From NCBI GenBank assembly GCA_036667875.1, contig JAVWTD010000027.1:1-17167 (forward strand): a stretch of 17,167 nt of DNA. Direction: 5' to 3'. The notes below the pieces were generated by a model. It was not told the origin of the DNA. It saw only the letters and a list, made by a program, of their open reading frames with translations, and did not search any database. Numbering within the stretch: the stretch's first letter is position 1; the number at the start of each line of letters is the position of its first letter. The translations under genes and the position numbers were made by a program. The DNA comes from CAJGDV01 sp036667875. Lineage in GTDB: Bacteria > Bacillota_I > Bacilli_A > RF39 > UBA660. Positions 1 to 6,696 of the stretch are shown here, one piece after another.

Positions 1-492
1 ATTCAATAAATTGAATACATATTCGCTTTTTACTCTTTTGTACTCTCTTCTATCAGTTTTTCCTAATTCTAATATTTCTACTTTAAAATTTGAATAGTTT
101 ATAGCCTCTTCTTGATTATTTAATAAATAATTTCTTAATACAATAAATTCATTATATCTTTCTGTATCCATAATGACTAGATGTATATGAACATCTCCTG
201 ATCCCGTTTCACCTGCTATTGATGAAAAGAATTGATAAATTTCATCCCTACTTTTTTGACTCGGAACAAATCCCTCATTTTCTAAATTTTTCTTTATTTC
301 CTCAAATTGTTGATTATCAATTGCTCCAATTACAATATCTATTATATTTTTTCCATAATTTATATATGGAATTGCTGTTGAACCAACATGATCTATAGGA
401 ACAATATTTCCTAATTTTTTTCTTAAATTCATCTCAACTGTTTCAAATATTTTTTTATTTTCATCATAATTTTGTTTTGCTAATTCTACCAT
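1..492 (-). CDS. GrpB family (UPF0157) nucleotidyltransferase-like protein, 3' end outside the window
   Basis: An open frame of 164 codons starts at the ATG at 492 and is still open at base 1, so the C-terminus is missing. A GGAGA ribosome binding site lies 6 to 7 bases upstream of the ATG. The translation begins MVELAKQNYDENKK and contains DHVGSTAIP followed by NIIDIVIGA, which match the GrpB signature (HxGSTAVPG...KPIIDI), and later GDVHIHLVIMD. GrpB proteins share the nucleotidyltransferase fold and are about 170 to 180 residues long, so only a few residues should be lost. The substrate of the family is largely unknown; similarity to CoaE fusions does not assign a reaction here. It lies 19 bp after the radical-SAM-like gene on the same strand, so the two are probably cotranscribed. 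The frame has no lesion, unlike the genes upstream. Confidence 0.85.
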   Translation of the reverse strand, partial: MVELAKQNYDENKKIFETVEMNLRKKLGNIVPIDHVGSTAIPYINYGKNIIDIVIGAIDNQQFEEIKKNLENEGFVPSQKSRDEIYQFFSSIAGETGSGDVHIHLVIMDTERYNEFIVLRNYLLNNQEEAINYSNFKVEILELGKTDRREYKRVKSEYVFNLLN

Positions 493-511
493 ATTTATTC
501 TCCATTCTTTT

Positions 512-1261
512 CTAATTGTCATATGAATTATTTGGTAACTCTTCATCTGAAAAATACTTATATCTTAATGGTCTATAATTTTCCCATCTTTTTGGTCTTA
601 ATGATGTATCTTTAAATAATTCTTCTATACCAATTCGTGATTTAATATAAAGATCTAAACTTTTAGCGTTATTATATAAAATTGAAGATTGCTCAATCGT
701 TTGCATTTGATAGATATTGATTATTGGAAAACTTGTAAGAGATTCTTTAATATTTTCAAAACCTTTTATCATATCATTTAAATTATCAATACCACATATA
801 TAAGAGATTGATGTTTTAATACCAAACTTTTTTGCTCTAGTTAATGTATCTTTAGCAGTTTCTATTGTAATAGATAATTTTAATTTTGATAATAGCTTAT
901 CACGTTTTAAAAAATTATCTAAAGCATATATTAAATAGAAATTTCCTGGTTTAGATAATTCTATTAAAACTTTATCAGAATTTACTTGACAACCAAAATA
1001 CATTAATTCACCATTAAATCCCATCTCATTAGCAACTTCATGTACTAGTTTCATATGATTAACAACATGATCTTCATCTCTAAATAATCCTGTAACAACT
1101 GCAAGTTGATTAAATTTTTTTATATCAAATTTCATTTTTATAAAATAATTTTCTATATCCTCTTTAGTATTCAATGATAATCTATCTTTTATTACAGTGG
1201 AATTATATAAATCATGATAATTATGAATGCAAGCCTTACAACCTCCACATGAACTTCTACT
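512..1261 (-). CDS. Radical-SAM-like protein, 5' part lost in assembly gap
   Basis: The minus-strand frame ends with TAG at 512 and runs intact for about 250 codons up to the N-run at 1262. Next to the gap is a cysteine cluster, SCGGCKAC (CxxCxxC), suggesting a metal or Fe-S site. The rest has the rhythm of a radical SAM TIM barrel: LAVVTGLF, then GELMYFGCQV, LDNFLKRDKLL, KFGIKTSISYICGID and FPIINIYQMQT, ending in a RPKRWENYRPL tail. The true start lies beyond the gap. A frame opening at ATG 1477, overlapping the PHP gene stop as ATGA, is the likely N-terminus, but it hits TAA at 1385 before the gap. The ATG at 1375 has no ribosome binding site and probably only appears to be a start. Substrate unknown; the radical SAM call rests on overall pattern, since a canonical CxxxCxxC was not seen. 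Confidence 0.6.
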   Translation of the reverse strand, partial: SRSSCGGCKACIHNYHDLYNSTVIKDRLSLNTKEDIENYFIKMKFDIKKFNQLAVVTGLFRDEDHVVNHMKLVHEVANEMGFNGELMYFGCQVNSDKVLIELSKPGNFYLIYALDNFLKRDKLLSKLKLSITIETAKDTLTRAKKFGIKTSISYICGIDNLNDMIKGFENIKESLTSFPIINIYQMQTIEQSSILYNNAKSLDLYIKSRIGIEELFKDTSLRPKRWENYRPLRYKYFSDEELPNNSYDN

Positions 1262-1361
1262 NNNNNNNNNNNNNNNNNNNNNNNNNNNNNNNNNNNNNNN
1301 NNNNNNNNNNNNNNNNNNNNNNNNNNNNNNNNNNNNNNNNNNNNNNNNNNNNNNNNNNNNN
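1262..1361. other. Assembly gap of 100 N
   Basis: Exactly 100 N. That length is the usual placeholder for a gap of unknown size, so the distance and reading frame across it carry no information. Any protein read through it is artificial. Confidence 0.98.
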
Positions 1362-1384
1362 CTATTTAAATCCATTTGTAATAA

Positions 1385-1477
1385 TTAACTAACAGGAATA
1401 TTATAAATTTTACTTAATTTTTCAAGTTCTTGGAAATCATTAATAAGGATTGTTTCAAATATATTTTCATTTTTCAT
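1385..1477 (-). pseudogene. Probable N-terminal fragment of the radical-SAM-like gene
   Basis: A 30-codon frame starts at ATG 1477, sharing ATGA with the stop of the PHP gene, a typical sign of translational coupling. It reads MKNENIFETILINDF...YNIPVS and stops at TAA 1385-1387. The same frame continues after the stop as LLQMDLN into the gap. The simplest reading is the true 5' end of the gene whose 3' part lies at 512-1261, interrupted by one stop codon. Whether this stop is real or a consensus error cannot be decided here. Confidence 0.45.
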
Positions 1478-2380
1478 TCATTTTATCTATTATATCATAA
1501 TCCTCACAATAATTTATACCTATTATAGAATTTTTAATAATATGAAAATCACTTCCAACTGTTCTTATTAATTCATAGTTGTCTGCAAATAATTCATATT
1601 TTTTTATTAAATCATTTAATATATTTCCATTTACTACTTCTATACCATCTAATCCATAGTATTTTAATCTTTTAATACTACTTTATAATTCATCATCATT
1701 TTGACTTAATGTAAATGGATGAGCTAAAACTGATATGCCGCCACATTTATCAATTTTTGATATTATTTCAGATGATGTTATTTTTTTTAGAGGAATATAT
1801 AAATCAGTTCCTCTTCTTATTAAATTTTTATATTTATCATATACATCTTTTGTTATCCTTTAGATATTAAATATTTTACAATATGTCTTTTGTCTAAATA
1901 TGTATATTTTAAACCAATACTATTCAAATATTCATCTACACTTTCTAATGAAATATTAATATTTTTATTTTGAAGTAAGTTAATTAATTTTAATGATGCA
2001 TCCTCGTTTTATTAATGCAATTCATTCATACATTTATATTAGTTATACCATATGCTACTATATGCATACCTTTTTCGGATGTATTAAATTCAATACCATT
2101 AATGATATTTATTTTATTATCTAGGGCAATTTTCGAATAATCTTTTATTATTTCATGATCTGTTATAGATATTGTAGAACATTCTTGTTTTTTGCTAAAC
2201 TAATAATTTCATTAATATCATGATTTCCATCTGACAAATTAGTATGAATATGTAAATCTATTTTTTCCGTATAATAATCTCCTTGTTGAATTTCTTTTAT
2301 ATTACTAAAATTTGAAACAAAAATCAACTTATTATTATATGGAATTTTTTCAACTATGATTAGTATATGATAATGTCTTA
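1474..2380 (-). pseudogene. PHP-domain metal-dependent phosphoesterase, broken
   Basis: Read across frames, the minus strand spells a PHP-family protein of roughly 300 residues: KIDLHIHTNLSDG (motif I), STISITDHE (motif II), INGIEFNTSEKG...HIVAYG (motif III), GGISVLAHPFTL (motif IV) and RTVGSDFH near the end. These His/Asp/Glu motifs are those of trinuclear-metal PHP phosphoesterases such as YciV/RNase AM or histidinol phosphatase. The reading is broken by an apparent 1-base loss in the T-run at 2188-2193, an in-frame TGA at 2026-2028, another 1-base loss at the T-run 2007-2010, a 1-base loss near 1853-1858, and an in-frame TAA at 1683-1685. It ends with TGA at 1474. About 30 residues precede motif I, and no convincing start codon is visible near 2380. 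Confidence 0.8.
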
Positions 2381-2717
2381 AGTGGGGAGTGCAATCTTAG
2401 TTTAGAAGAAGATTTAGATCAACCTCTTTCAACTAAAGAAATGATAAAAAAACTTATTAATATATTAGGAAAAGATAATTGCAGTATTGAAAAAATATTA
2501 AAAAAGAAAATTTTAGTATATACTCATGGAGTAAAAAAAGAATGCAATTGAAAAAAAATTAGACTTATACACTATAAATAAGATGATTGAAATAGCAGAT
2601 AGAAATAAATCAATTAAAGAATTTAAAGCATTTAGATTAATTAATTCAAGTTTAACTAATATAACTATATATACATATAATATGATTTATGATAGGGCAA
2701 AAAAAATGAATGAATAG
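2361..2717 (+). pseudogene. Unidentified plus-strand gene remnant
   Basis: The only protein-like reading on the plus strand. It runs from about 2361 (no clear start; a stop lies just before) through LSGECNLSLEEDLDQPLSTKEM... to an A-run at 2533-2539, where it must shift frame by removing one A, then continues as KNAIEKKLDLYTINKM to TAG at 2715-2717. The joined product is about 118 residues, rich in Lys, Ile and Asn. A rho-independent terminator follows 10 bp after the stop, which supports it having been a real gene. I do not recognise the family. Its 5' end meets the 5' end of the PHP remnant head to head, so both may have been truncated at one junction near 2360-2400. Confidence 0.4.
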
Positions 2718-2727
2718 TTAAAAAAAT

Positions 2728-2752
2728 AAAGTTAACATTTGTTAACTTTTTT
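2728..2752 (+). terminator. Intrinsic terminator, possibly bidirectional
   Basis: AAAGTTAAC (2728-2736), loop ATTT, GTTAACTTT (2741-2749), then more T. The 9-bp stem is perfect and starts 10 bp after the plus-strand stop at 2717. An A-rich left flank could also serve as U-tract for the minus strand. Confidence 0.7.
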
Positions 2753-2760
2753 ATTCATTG

Positions 2761-2801
2761 AATTAAAATTAAAACTACTATACTTGTTTAGTATAGTAGT
2801 T
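2761..2801 (-). terminator. Terminator hairpin at the end of the truncated amidase
   Basis: AACTACTATACT (2773-2784), loop TGTTT, AGTATAGTAGTT (2790-2801): a perfect 12-bp stem whose outer bases overlap the amidase stop codon. On the minus strand it is followed by GTTTTAATTTTAATT, a broken U-tract. Confidence 0.6.
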
Positions 2802-3105
2802 ATGTCTCAAAGAAGGTTATTTGATTACAACATGGGTAATCCTCACCTCCTGCATTCACATGATTTGAAATAACAATAACATTTGGATCATTACCAAAGG
2901 CTTCTAGTATTTTCTTGGTTCTTTGTGCAGAATTCAATGTTTCATCTTCAGTTCTTGTTATAAATACAGGTATACCAAGTTGCTTTAATATATTATACAT
3001 TTCTAGAGATATTTTTAAATTTATATCTTTTTCTATTATTCCATTACCACTTGTACCCGGATCTTCTCCTCCATGTCCAGGATCTATTACAATTTTATAT
3101 TTCAT
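2800..3105 (-). pseudogene. N-acetylmuramoyl-L-alanine amidase (Amidase_3), C-terminally truncated
   Basis: The 101-residue frame starts at ATG 3105 behind a perfect AGGAGG five bases upstream. It has the first three zinc-site elements of Amidase_3: DPGHGG (His at residue 11), GIIEKDINL (Glu at 25) and SNHVNAGG (His at 82). It then ends in an unrelated-looking tail, DYPCCNQITFFET. Family members are about 180 residues and need a second Glu near the C-terminus (ECGFLSN in the intact paralogue at 12414-13046); that half is absent, and no remnant is visible downstream. The enzyme would cleave the amide between muramic acid and the stem peptide, but this copy should be inactive. No signal peptide, unlike the paralogue. 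The cut may come from rearrangement or misassembly, as the left neighbour is also damaged. Confidence 0.75.
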
Positions 3106-3158
3106 ATTAACCTCCTATAAAAAGTATATGAATAAAATCAAAAAAAAATCATGATGAT

Positions 3159-3188
3159 TATATATTTTTAAGAATATTCAAATGACAA
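3159..3188 (-). promoter_or_regulatory. Possible sigma-A promoter of the truncated amidase
   Basis: On the minus strand TTGTCA (3183-3188), 18 bases, TATATA (3159-3164). Both hexamers are imperfect and the region is AT-rich, so chance is a real alternative. Confidence 0.35.
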
Positions 3189-3240
3189 CACTAACCTCTT
3201 TTATTTTAATCTTTTGTTTGATAGTACTTTATAAACTAAT

Positions 3241-3270
3241 TAAAGAAAAAAACCACAACAGTTTGTGATT
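3241..3270 (-). terminator. Terminator after the phosphoglycerate-mutase-like gene
   Basis: In the minus-strand RNA, AAUCACAA, loop ACUG, UUGUGGUU (3251-3270) forms an 8-bp stem with one G-U pair, followed by a U-rich run (3241-3252). It begins 7 bases after the stop at 3277. Confidence 0.8.
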
Positions 3271-3276
3271 TATATA

Positions 3277-4722
3277 TTATTTTATACCAAATATTGAAAG
3301 TAATCCATTATTTTTTTCAGATATTAAAGAAGGATAAGATAAATCTTTTCTCATATTTTTGCATATTGAAGGTAGTAAATTTAATGTTGACCCTGAATTT
3401 ACATATTGCTTTCCTTTAACTATCAATCTATCACTTATAATAAGTGGTAATTGAGATGTGTAGTCAATAATATATACTTGAGTCATATCTCTTTTCCATT
3501 CTTTTTGAATTCCATATAAAGAAGAGAAAAAGAGACTATAATCATATATCTTGCATTGTTCTGCTACTTTTCCAAGCATTGTATCTGCTCTATGAAGTTC
3601 ATTTTTTAATTCTTCCATATTACTAACACTTCCTATATCAAAATCAAAAATAAATAATTGATATTCTGGATTTGTTATTATATTAGGTATAGGAAGATTA
3701 TCTTCTAAAATCATAAAATCTAATCTATCTGATTTAATATTTTGAAGTCCATTAAAATAATTATTAATATAAGGAATTCTATCTTGAGTAGTAAGTACTA
3801 AAGCTTTTGTATTCATTTGTTCCATATATTTGACTAAGTAATTATCGGATTGTTTTATATCATATATACTTTCAGTAGGTATTTTAGATTTCAATGGAAA
3901 TAAGGAATAAATTTTTAAATCTTTAGGAAGATTTGATAATGAAAAATACGTTTTAGGGTTTAAAAACATGTCAATTAAGATTGAATAATCTACATACTCA
4001 TAGTTTAAAAACAATAATGAGTCTCCATCTTGAATTTTAAATCCTCCTTGAATAAAGAAAGGTTTGATTTTTCCTGGTTTTTCTTTTTTTGTTTCAAGAA
4101 TTTCTATTTTTCTTACAAAGTCTGGCCATCTTTCTCCTACCTCAGTTATAAGCATTTGATATAATTCTTTAGTTTGAGTTGTGTCATTGTCAATTAATTC
4201 AGAACCAAAGAATACTCCTATCTGTACATCTGGATAATTAAAAGAAACCATTTTTAAACTAGATATATATTTTTCTATACTTTTATATGTTACACCTTTA
4301 ATAGTTTTTAATATTATATGAACATATATATTTGTTACATTTTTTATTTTTAAATTTTTAATAATTTGTTTTACATGATTTATTGTTGTATCATTATCTA
4401 AATAGCAAAAAATATGCAATTTTTTATTTTCAGCAATAATTCTATTAGATATGTTTTTGAATTTTTCATTTTCTTCAAAATTATTTTTAATGTCTTCATC
4501 TAGTCTTTGGTATCCTGGTAACTGTATTTCACTTGTACTTAGCATTCTATAACCATTTCTATAGTCGGTAGAAATATTATTTATAGTCGAATAAATATTT
4601 TCTTTTGCTAGTTTGTTAATATTTGGAATAATATTATCATTACAAATATCATATATATCTTTTCTATCAACACCAAAACCGTTAATTAAAAATAAAGCAG
4701 TTCTTCTTGCATCATTTTGCAT
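3277..4722 (-). CDS. Degenerate homologue of cofactor-independent phosphoglycerate mutase (likely pseudoenzyme)
   Basis: 481 residues, start ATG 4722 with GGAGG six bases upstream. The order of segments follows GpmI (about 510 residues): FLINGFG in place of LDGWG at 11-17, LSTSEI (61-66) in place of GNSEVGH, the lid domain with KLHIFCYLD and NIYVHIIL (101-138), ALVLTTQDRIPYINNYFNG (307-325) for the AETEKYPHVTFFFNG segment, YQLFIFDFD (354-362), and YTSQLPLII for TTNPVPLI. By eye the metal Asp of LDGWG is Asn14, the DGRD motif reads KTIK, the NPDxxGH site reads DIGSVSN, and the TADHGN site reads SSLYGI. Only the nucleophile-like Ser64-Glu65 pair survives. Known: GpmI interconverts 3- and 2-phosphoglycerate using two Mn ions. 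Inferred: this copy binds something or scaffolds rather than catalyses. The frame is long and intact, with its own promoter and terminator, so it is kept by selection. Confidence 0.75.
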   Translation of the reverse strand: MQNDARRTALFLINGFGVDRKDIYDICNDNIIPNINKLAKENIYSTINNISTDYRNGYRMLSTSEIQLPGYQRLDEDIKNNFEENEKFKNISNRIIAENKKLHIFCYLDNDTTINHVKQIIKNLKIKNVTNIYVHIILKTIKGVTYKSIEKYISSLKMVSFNYPDVQIGVFFGSELIDNDTTQTKELYQMLITEVGERWPDFVRKIEILETKKEKPGKIKPFFIQGGFKIQDGDSLLFLNYEYVDYSILIDMFLNPKTYFSLSNLPKDLKIYSLFPLKSKIPTESIYDIKQSDNYLVKYMEQMNTKALVLTTQDRIPYINNYFNGLQNIKSDRLDFMILEDNLPIPNIITNPEYQLFIFDFDIGSVSNMEELKNELHRADTMLGKVAEQCKIYDYSLFFSSLYGIQKEWKRDMTQVYIIDYTSQLPLIISDRLIVKGKQYVNSGSTLNLLPSICKNMRKDLSYPSLISEKNNGLLSIFGIK

Positions 4723-4858
4723 ATTTTTCCTCCATTTAGTTTAAGTGAAAGTGGCTTTTCTATTCTTTATAGCATTTCCTAATAACCAATCCTGTGCTGA
4801 TTATCATTTTCACTTTTCGTTTGGTGAATCATCAATGGGCATTTAAAGATGATTTCCC
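4723..4858 (-). promoter_or_regulatory. Structured 5' leader of the phosphoglycerate-mutase-like gene, unassigned
   Basis: About 136 nt lie between the predicted transcription start (near 4858) and the ATG. AATCATC (4827-4833) pairs with GATGATT (4848-4854), with GGG near the 5' end able to meet CCC in the loop. An 8-bp pair joins 4743-4750 with 4808-4815 and encloses a smaller hairpin; its 3' arm ends shortly before the ribosome binding site, so folding could affect translation. I could not match it to a known riboswitch consensus (TPP, FMN, purine, SAM, c-di-GMP and ZTP considered). Confidence 0.35.
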
Positions 4859-4865
4859 TATTTTA

Positions 4866-4893
4866 AGTATATCATTTACAAAATTTAAGTCAA
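4866..4893 (-). promoter_or_regulatory. Sigma-A promoter of the phosphoglycerate-mutase-like gene
   Basis: On the minus strand TTGACT (4888-4893), 16 bases, TATACT (4866-4871). Each hexamer is one base from consensus. Predicted start near 4858. Confidence 0.7.
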
Positions 4894-4925
4894 TTAAAAA
4901 TTATTAAAGTATACAATTATTTACT

Positions 4926-4952
4926 AAAAAAGAGTGATGTTTTCACTCTTTT
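4926..4952 (-). terminator. Terminator of the thioredoxin-like gene
   Basis: Stem AAAAGAGTGA (4928-4937) with TCACTCTTTT (4943-4952), 10 bp and a 5-base loop, followed on the minus strand by a U-run. The stop codon of the gene (4951-4953) forms part of the stem base. Confidence 0.85.
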
Positions 4953-5460
4953 AGACACTTTTTTTAGCATAGAAAACTAATCCAATAATTCCTGCTGCTA
5001 TTACAAATATAGAAAAATAAATTGGTAAGTTGTTTGTTTTATCTTTTTTTGCTACATTTGTAGCTACACTAGATAAAGCATCATATTTTTCTTTTGCATT
5101 ATATTCTTCGTCTATTGCTTTTTTAATTTGATCATCAAAACTTGTATTATATCCAGGAAATGATTTTTTCCCTATAACAATATAAGGTACGCCTTCAACT
5201 GTGTCTCCTAGTTTTGAAGCTATTTCATGCATTAATTTGCTGTTTTCTTCATTTGACCATACTTCTTTTTTTATTAATTCAAATTTTTCTCCGTATGTTG
5301 ATTCAATACTTGCAAAGAATTCTTTAGCACTTGCACAGTACCCACAGCCTTCGCCATAAAATAAATATACACTAACTTTTTCTTTTGCTTTGATACTATT
5401 TACTCCTACACTACATAAAAGTAAAGTCAATATTAATAATAAAGATTTAATTTTTTTCAT
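4951..5460 (-). CDS. Secreted, membrane-anchored thioredoxin-like protein with CGYC active site
   Basis: 169 residues, start ATG 5460 behind GGGAGG. Order: positively charged N-terminus and hydrophobic signal segment (residues 1-25), thioredoxin-like core with VYLFYGEGCGYC (redox cysteines 39 and 42), VEGVPYIVIG carrying the likely cis-proline, a charged linker (about 113-145), and a C-terminal membrane span (147-165) ending in KKSV. It is therefore probably tethered to the outer face of the membrane and acts on extracytoplasmic thiols as a disulfide oxidoreductase; the direction of electron flow cannot be told. Known: CxxC thioredoxin folds with short signal peptides are common in Firmicutes. 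It has its own promoter and terminator. The ten-cysteine envelope protein at 10927-12300 is a possible client, which is only inference. Cys16 lies in the signal segment but does not fit a lipobox. Confidence 0.85.
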   Translation of the reverse strand: MKKIKSLLLILTLLLCSVGVNSIKAKEKVSVYLFYGEGCGYCASAKEFFASIESTYGEKFELIKKEVWSNEENSKLMHEIASKLGDTVEGVPYIVIGKKSFPGYNTSFDDQIKKAIDEEYNAKEKYDALSSVATNVAKKDKTNNLPIYFSIFVIAAGIIGLVFYAKKSV

Positions 5461-5484
5461 ATTATCCTCCCACTCTACTTAAGT

Positions 5485-5513
5485 ATTATACTATATTTTT
5501 TGATTATTTTAAA
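5485..5513 (-). promoter_or_regulatory. Sigma-A promoter of the thioredoxin-like gene
   Basis: Perfect TATAAT on the minus strand (5485-5490), with TTTAAA 17 bases upstream (5508-5513) as a poor -35. The gene start follows 24 bases after the -10. Confidence 0.5.
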
Positions 5514-5595
5514 GATATTTCACATAATATACTTTTTATATATAAAATAGGCTCTTTTAGAGATAAATAATAGTAGATATTTTATTACTATAATT

Positions 5596-5618
5596 AAAAA
5601 AGTGCTATTTAGCACTTT
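5596..5618 (-). terminator. Terminator of the HtrA-like gene
   Basis: AAAGTGCT (5599-5606), loop ATTT, AGCACTTT (5611-5618), with a minus-strand U-run over 5596-5601. The last codons and the TAG stop (5605-5607) lie inside the hairpin. Confidence 0.85.
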
Positions 5619-6687
5619 CATTCAAAACTAAAGATGCTTCTTTTATTTTCCCATCTCTATAATATTTTATTTTAACTGTATCTCCTACATTTTGTTTATA
5701 TAGTAAAAATCTAAAGTATCCCATGCTTTTTACTTCTTTTCCTGCAAATTCTATTATTACATCACCTTTTTGTAATGATGCATCATCAGCAGGTTTTCCT
5801 TTTTCAACATTTACAAGAACTACTCCAAATTCTATTGTTGGGTCAATTGTAATTCCATTTTTGTATAGTTGCCAAGTATCTCCAACACTTAACATTTCTA
5901 CACCAACTAAAGGTTTTGGTGTTTCTTTTCCCGTTTCAAGAGCATTAACTATAGTCATAACATACTCGATTGGAATAGCAAAACCCATTCCTTCAATTTT
6001 TTCTTCTACTAGTTTTAATGAATTTACTCCGATTACTTTTCCTTCAACGTTGCATAAAGGTCCTCCACTGTTTCCAGGATTAATTGCAGCGTCTGTTTGG
6101 ATTACTTCCATTAAGAATTCTCCATTTGTAAGGCTTACTTCTACGGTTCTATCTTTCCCTGAAATAATTCCTTTGGTAACTGAATTCATATATTCAATTC
6201 CTAATGGTGATCCTACTGCGAATATTGTGTCTCCTATGTCTGTATTAGCGTTTTCTCCGATTTCTGCAACAATTGTACATGCTTCTTGATCTACTTCTAA
6301 AACAGCTATATCTGCATACATATCAGTACCTAATATTTTTGCATCATAAGACTTTCCGCTTACAACTGTAACTGTAACTTTTGCTGAACCTTCTACTACA
6401 TGGTTATTGGTAATAATATAGGCTTTTTTATCATTCTTCTTATAGAAAAATCCTGTTCCACTACCAGAAACACCTTTAGCATCTGATGTTTCTATATATA
6501 CTACAGCATCATTTACTTTTTTTATTGATTCAGAAATACTTGTTTCATCTTTAATTGTTACATTACTTTTAACAATTTTATTATTTAAATTATTTGTTGG
6601 TACAAATTTGTACACACATATTGTTATAATAATTCCTGCAAATAAAGCAGCAATTACTGAACTAACATAAATTACCTTTTCCTTCAT
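5605..6687 (-). CDS. HtrA/DegP-like membrane-anchored serine protease with PDZ domain
   Basis: 360 residues, start ATG 6687 with AGGAGG five bases upstream. One N-terminal membrane span (residues 8-27), then a trypsin-like domain with the full triad: His96 in ITNNHVVEG, Asp126 in ADIAVLEVD, Ser207 in NPGNSGGPL. One PDZ domain follows (about 265-355; GVVLVNVEKGKPADDASLQKGD). This is the classical architecture of Firmicute HtrA/HtrB/YyxA, which degrade or refold damaged proteins outside the membrane; length is slightly below the usual 400 or so. The stop codon of the Abi-like gene upstream overlaps this gene's ribosome binding site (TAGGAGG), so expression is probably coupled to it. No separate promoter was seen in the 9-bp gap. 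A paralogue name (htrA, htrB or yyxA) cannot be chosen from sequence alone. Confidence 0.92.
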   Translation of the reverse strand: MKEKVIYVSSVIAALFAGIIITICVYKFVPTNNLNNKIVKSNVTIKDETSISESIKKVNDAVVYIETSDAKGVSGSGTGFFYKKNDKKAYIITNNHVVEGSAKVTVTVVSGKSYDAKILGTDMYADIAVLEVDQEACTIVAEIGENANTDIGDTIFAVGSPLGIEYMNSVTKGIISGKDRTVEVSLTNGEFLMEVIQTDAAINPGNSGGPLCNVEGKVIGVNSLKLVEEKIEGMGFAIPIEYVMTIVNALETGKETPKPLVGVEMLSVGDTWQLYKNGITIDPTIEFGVVLVNVEKGKPADDASLQKGDVIIEFAGKEVKSMGYFRFLLYKQNVGDTVKIKYYRDGKIKEASLVLNESAK

Positions 6688-6696
6688 ATATGCCTC

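Noticed and set aside
1174..1392. Plus-strand open frame across the N-run
   Set aside because: Most of it is N, it lies antisense to the radical-SAM-like gene, and it has no ribosome binding site.
1474..2028. Reading TGA as Trp (genetic code 4) to rescue the PHP gene
   Set aside because: Intact genes use TGG for Trp and no internal TGA; frameshifts and TAA stops would remain anyway.
3277..4722. Calling the gene an active phosphoglycerate mutase
   Set aside because: Almost all catalytic and metal ligands are replaced by eye, so gpmI was not assigned.
5723..6289. 188-codon plus-strand open frame opposite htrA
   Set aside because: Antisense to a clear protease domain; composition is that of reversed codons and there is no ribosome binding site.
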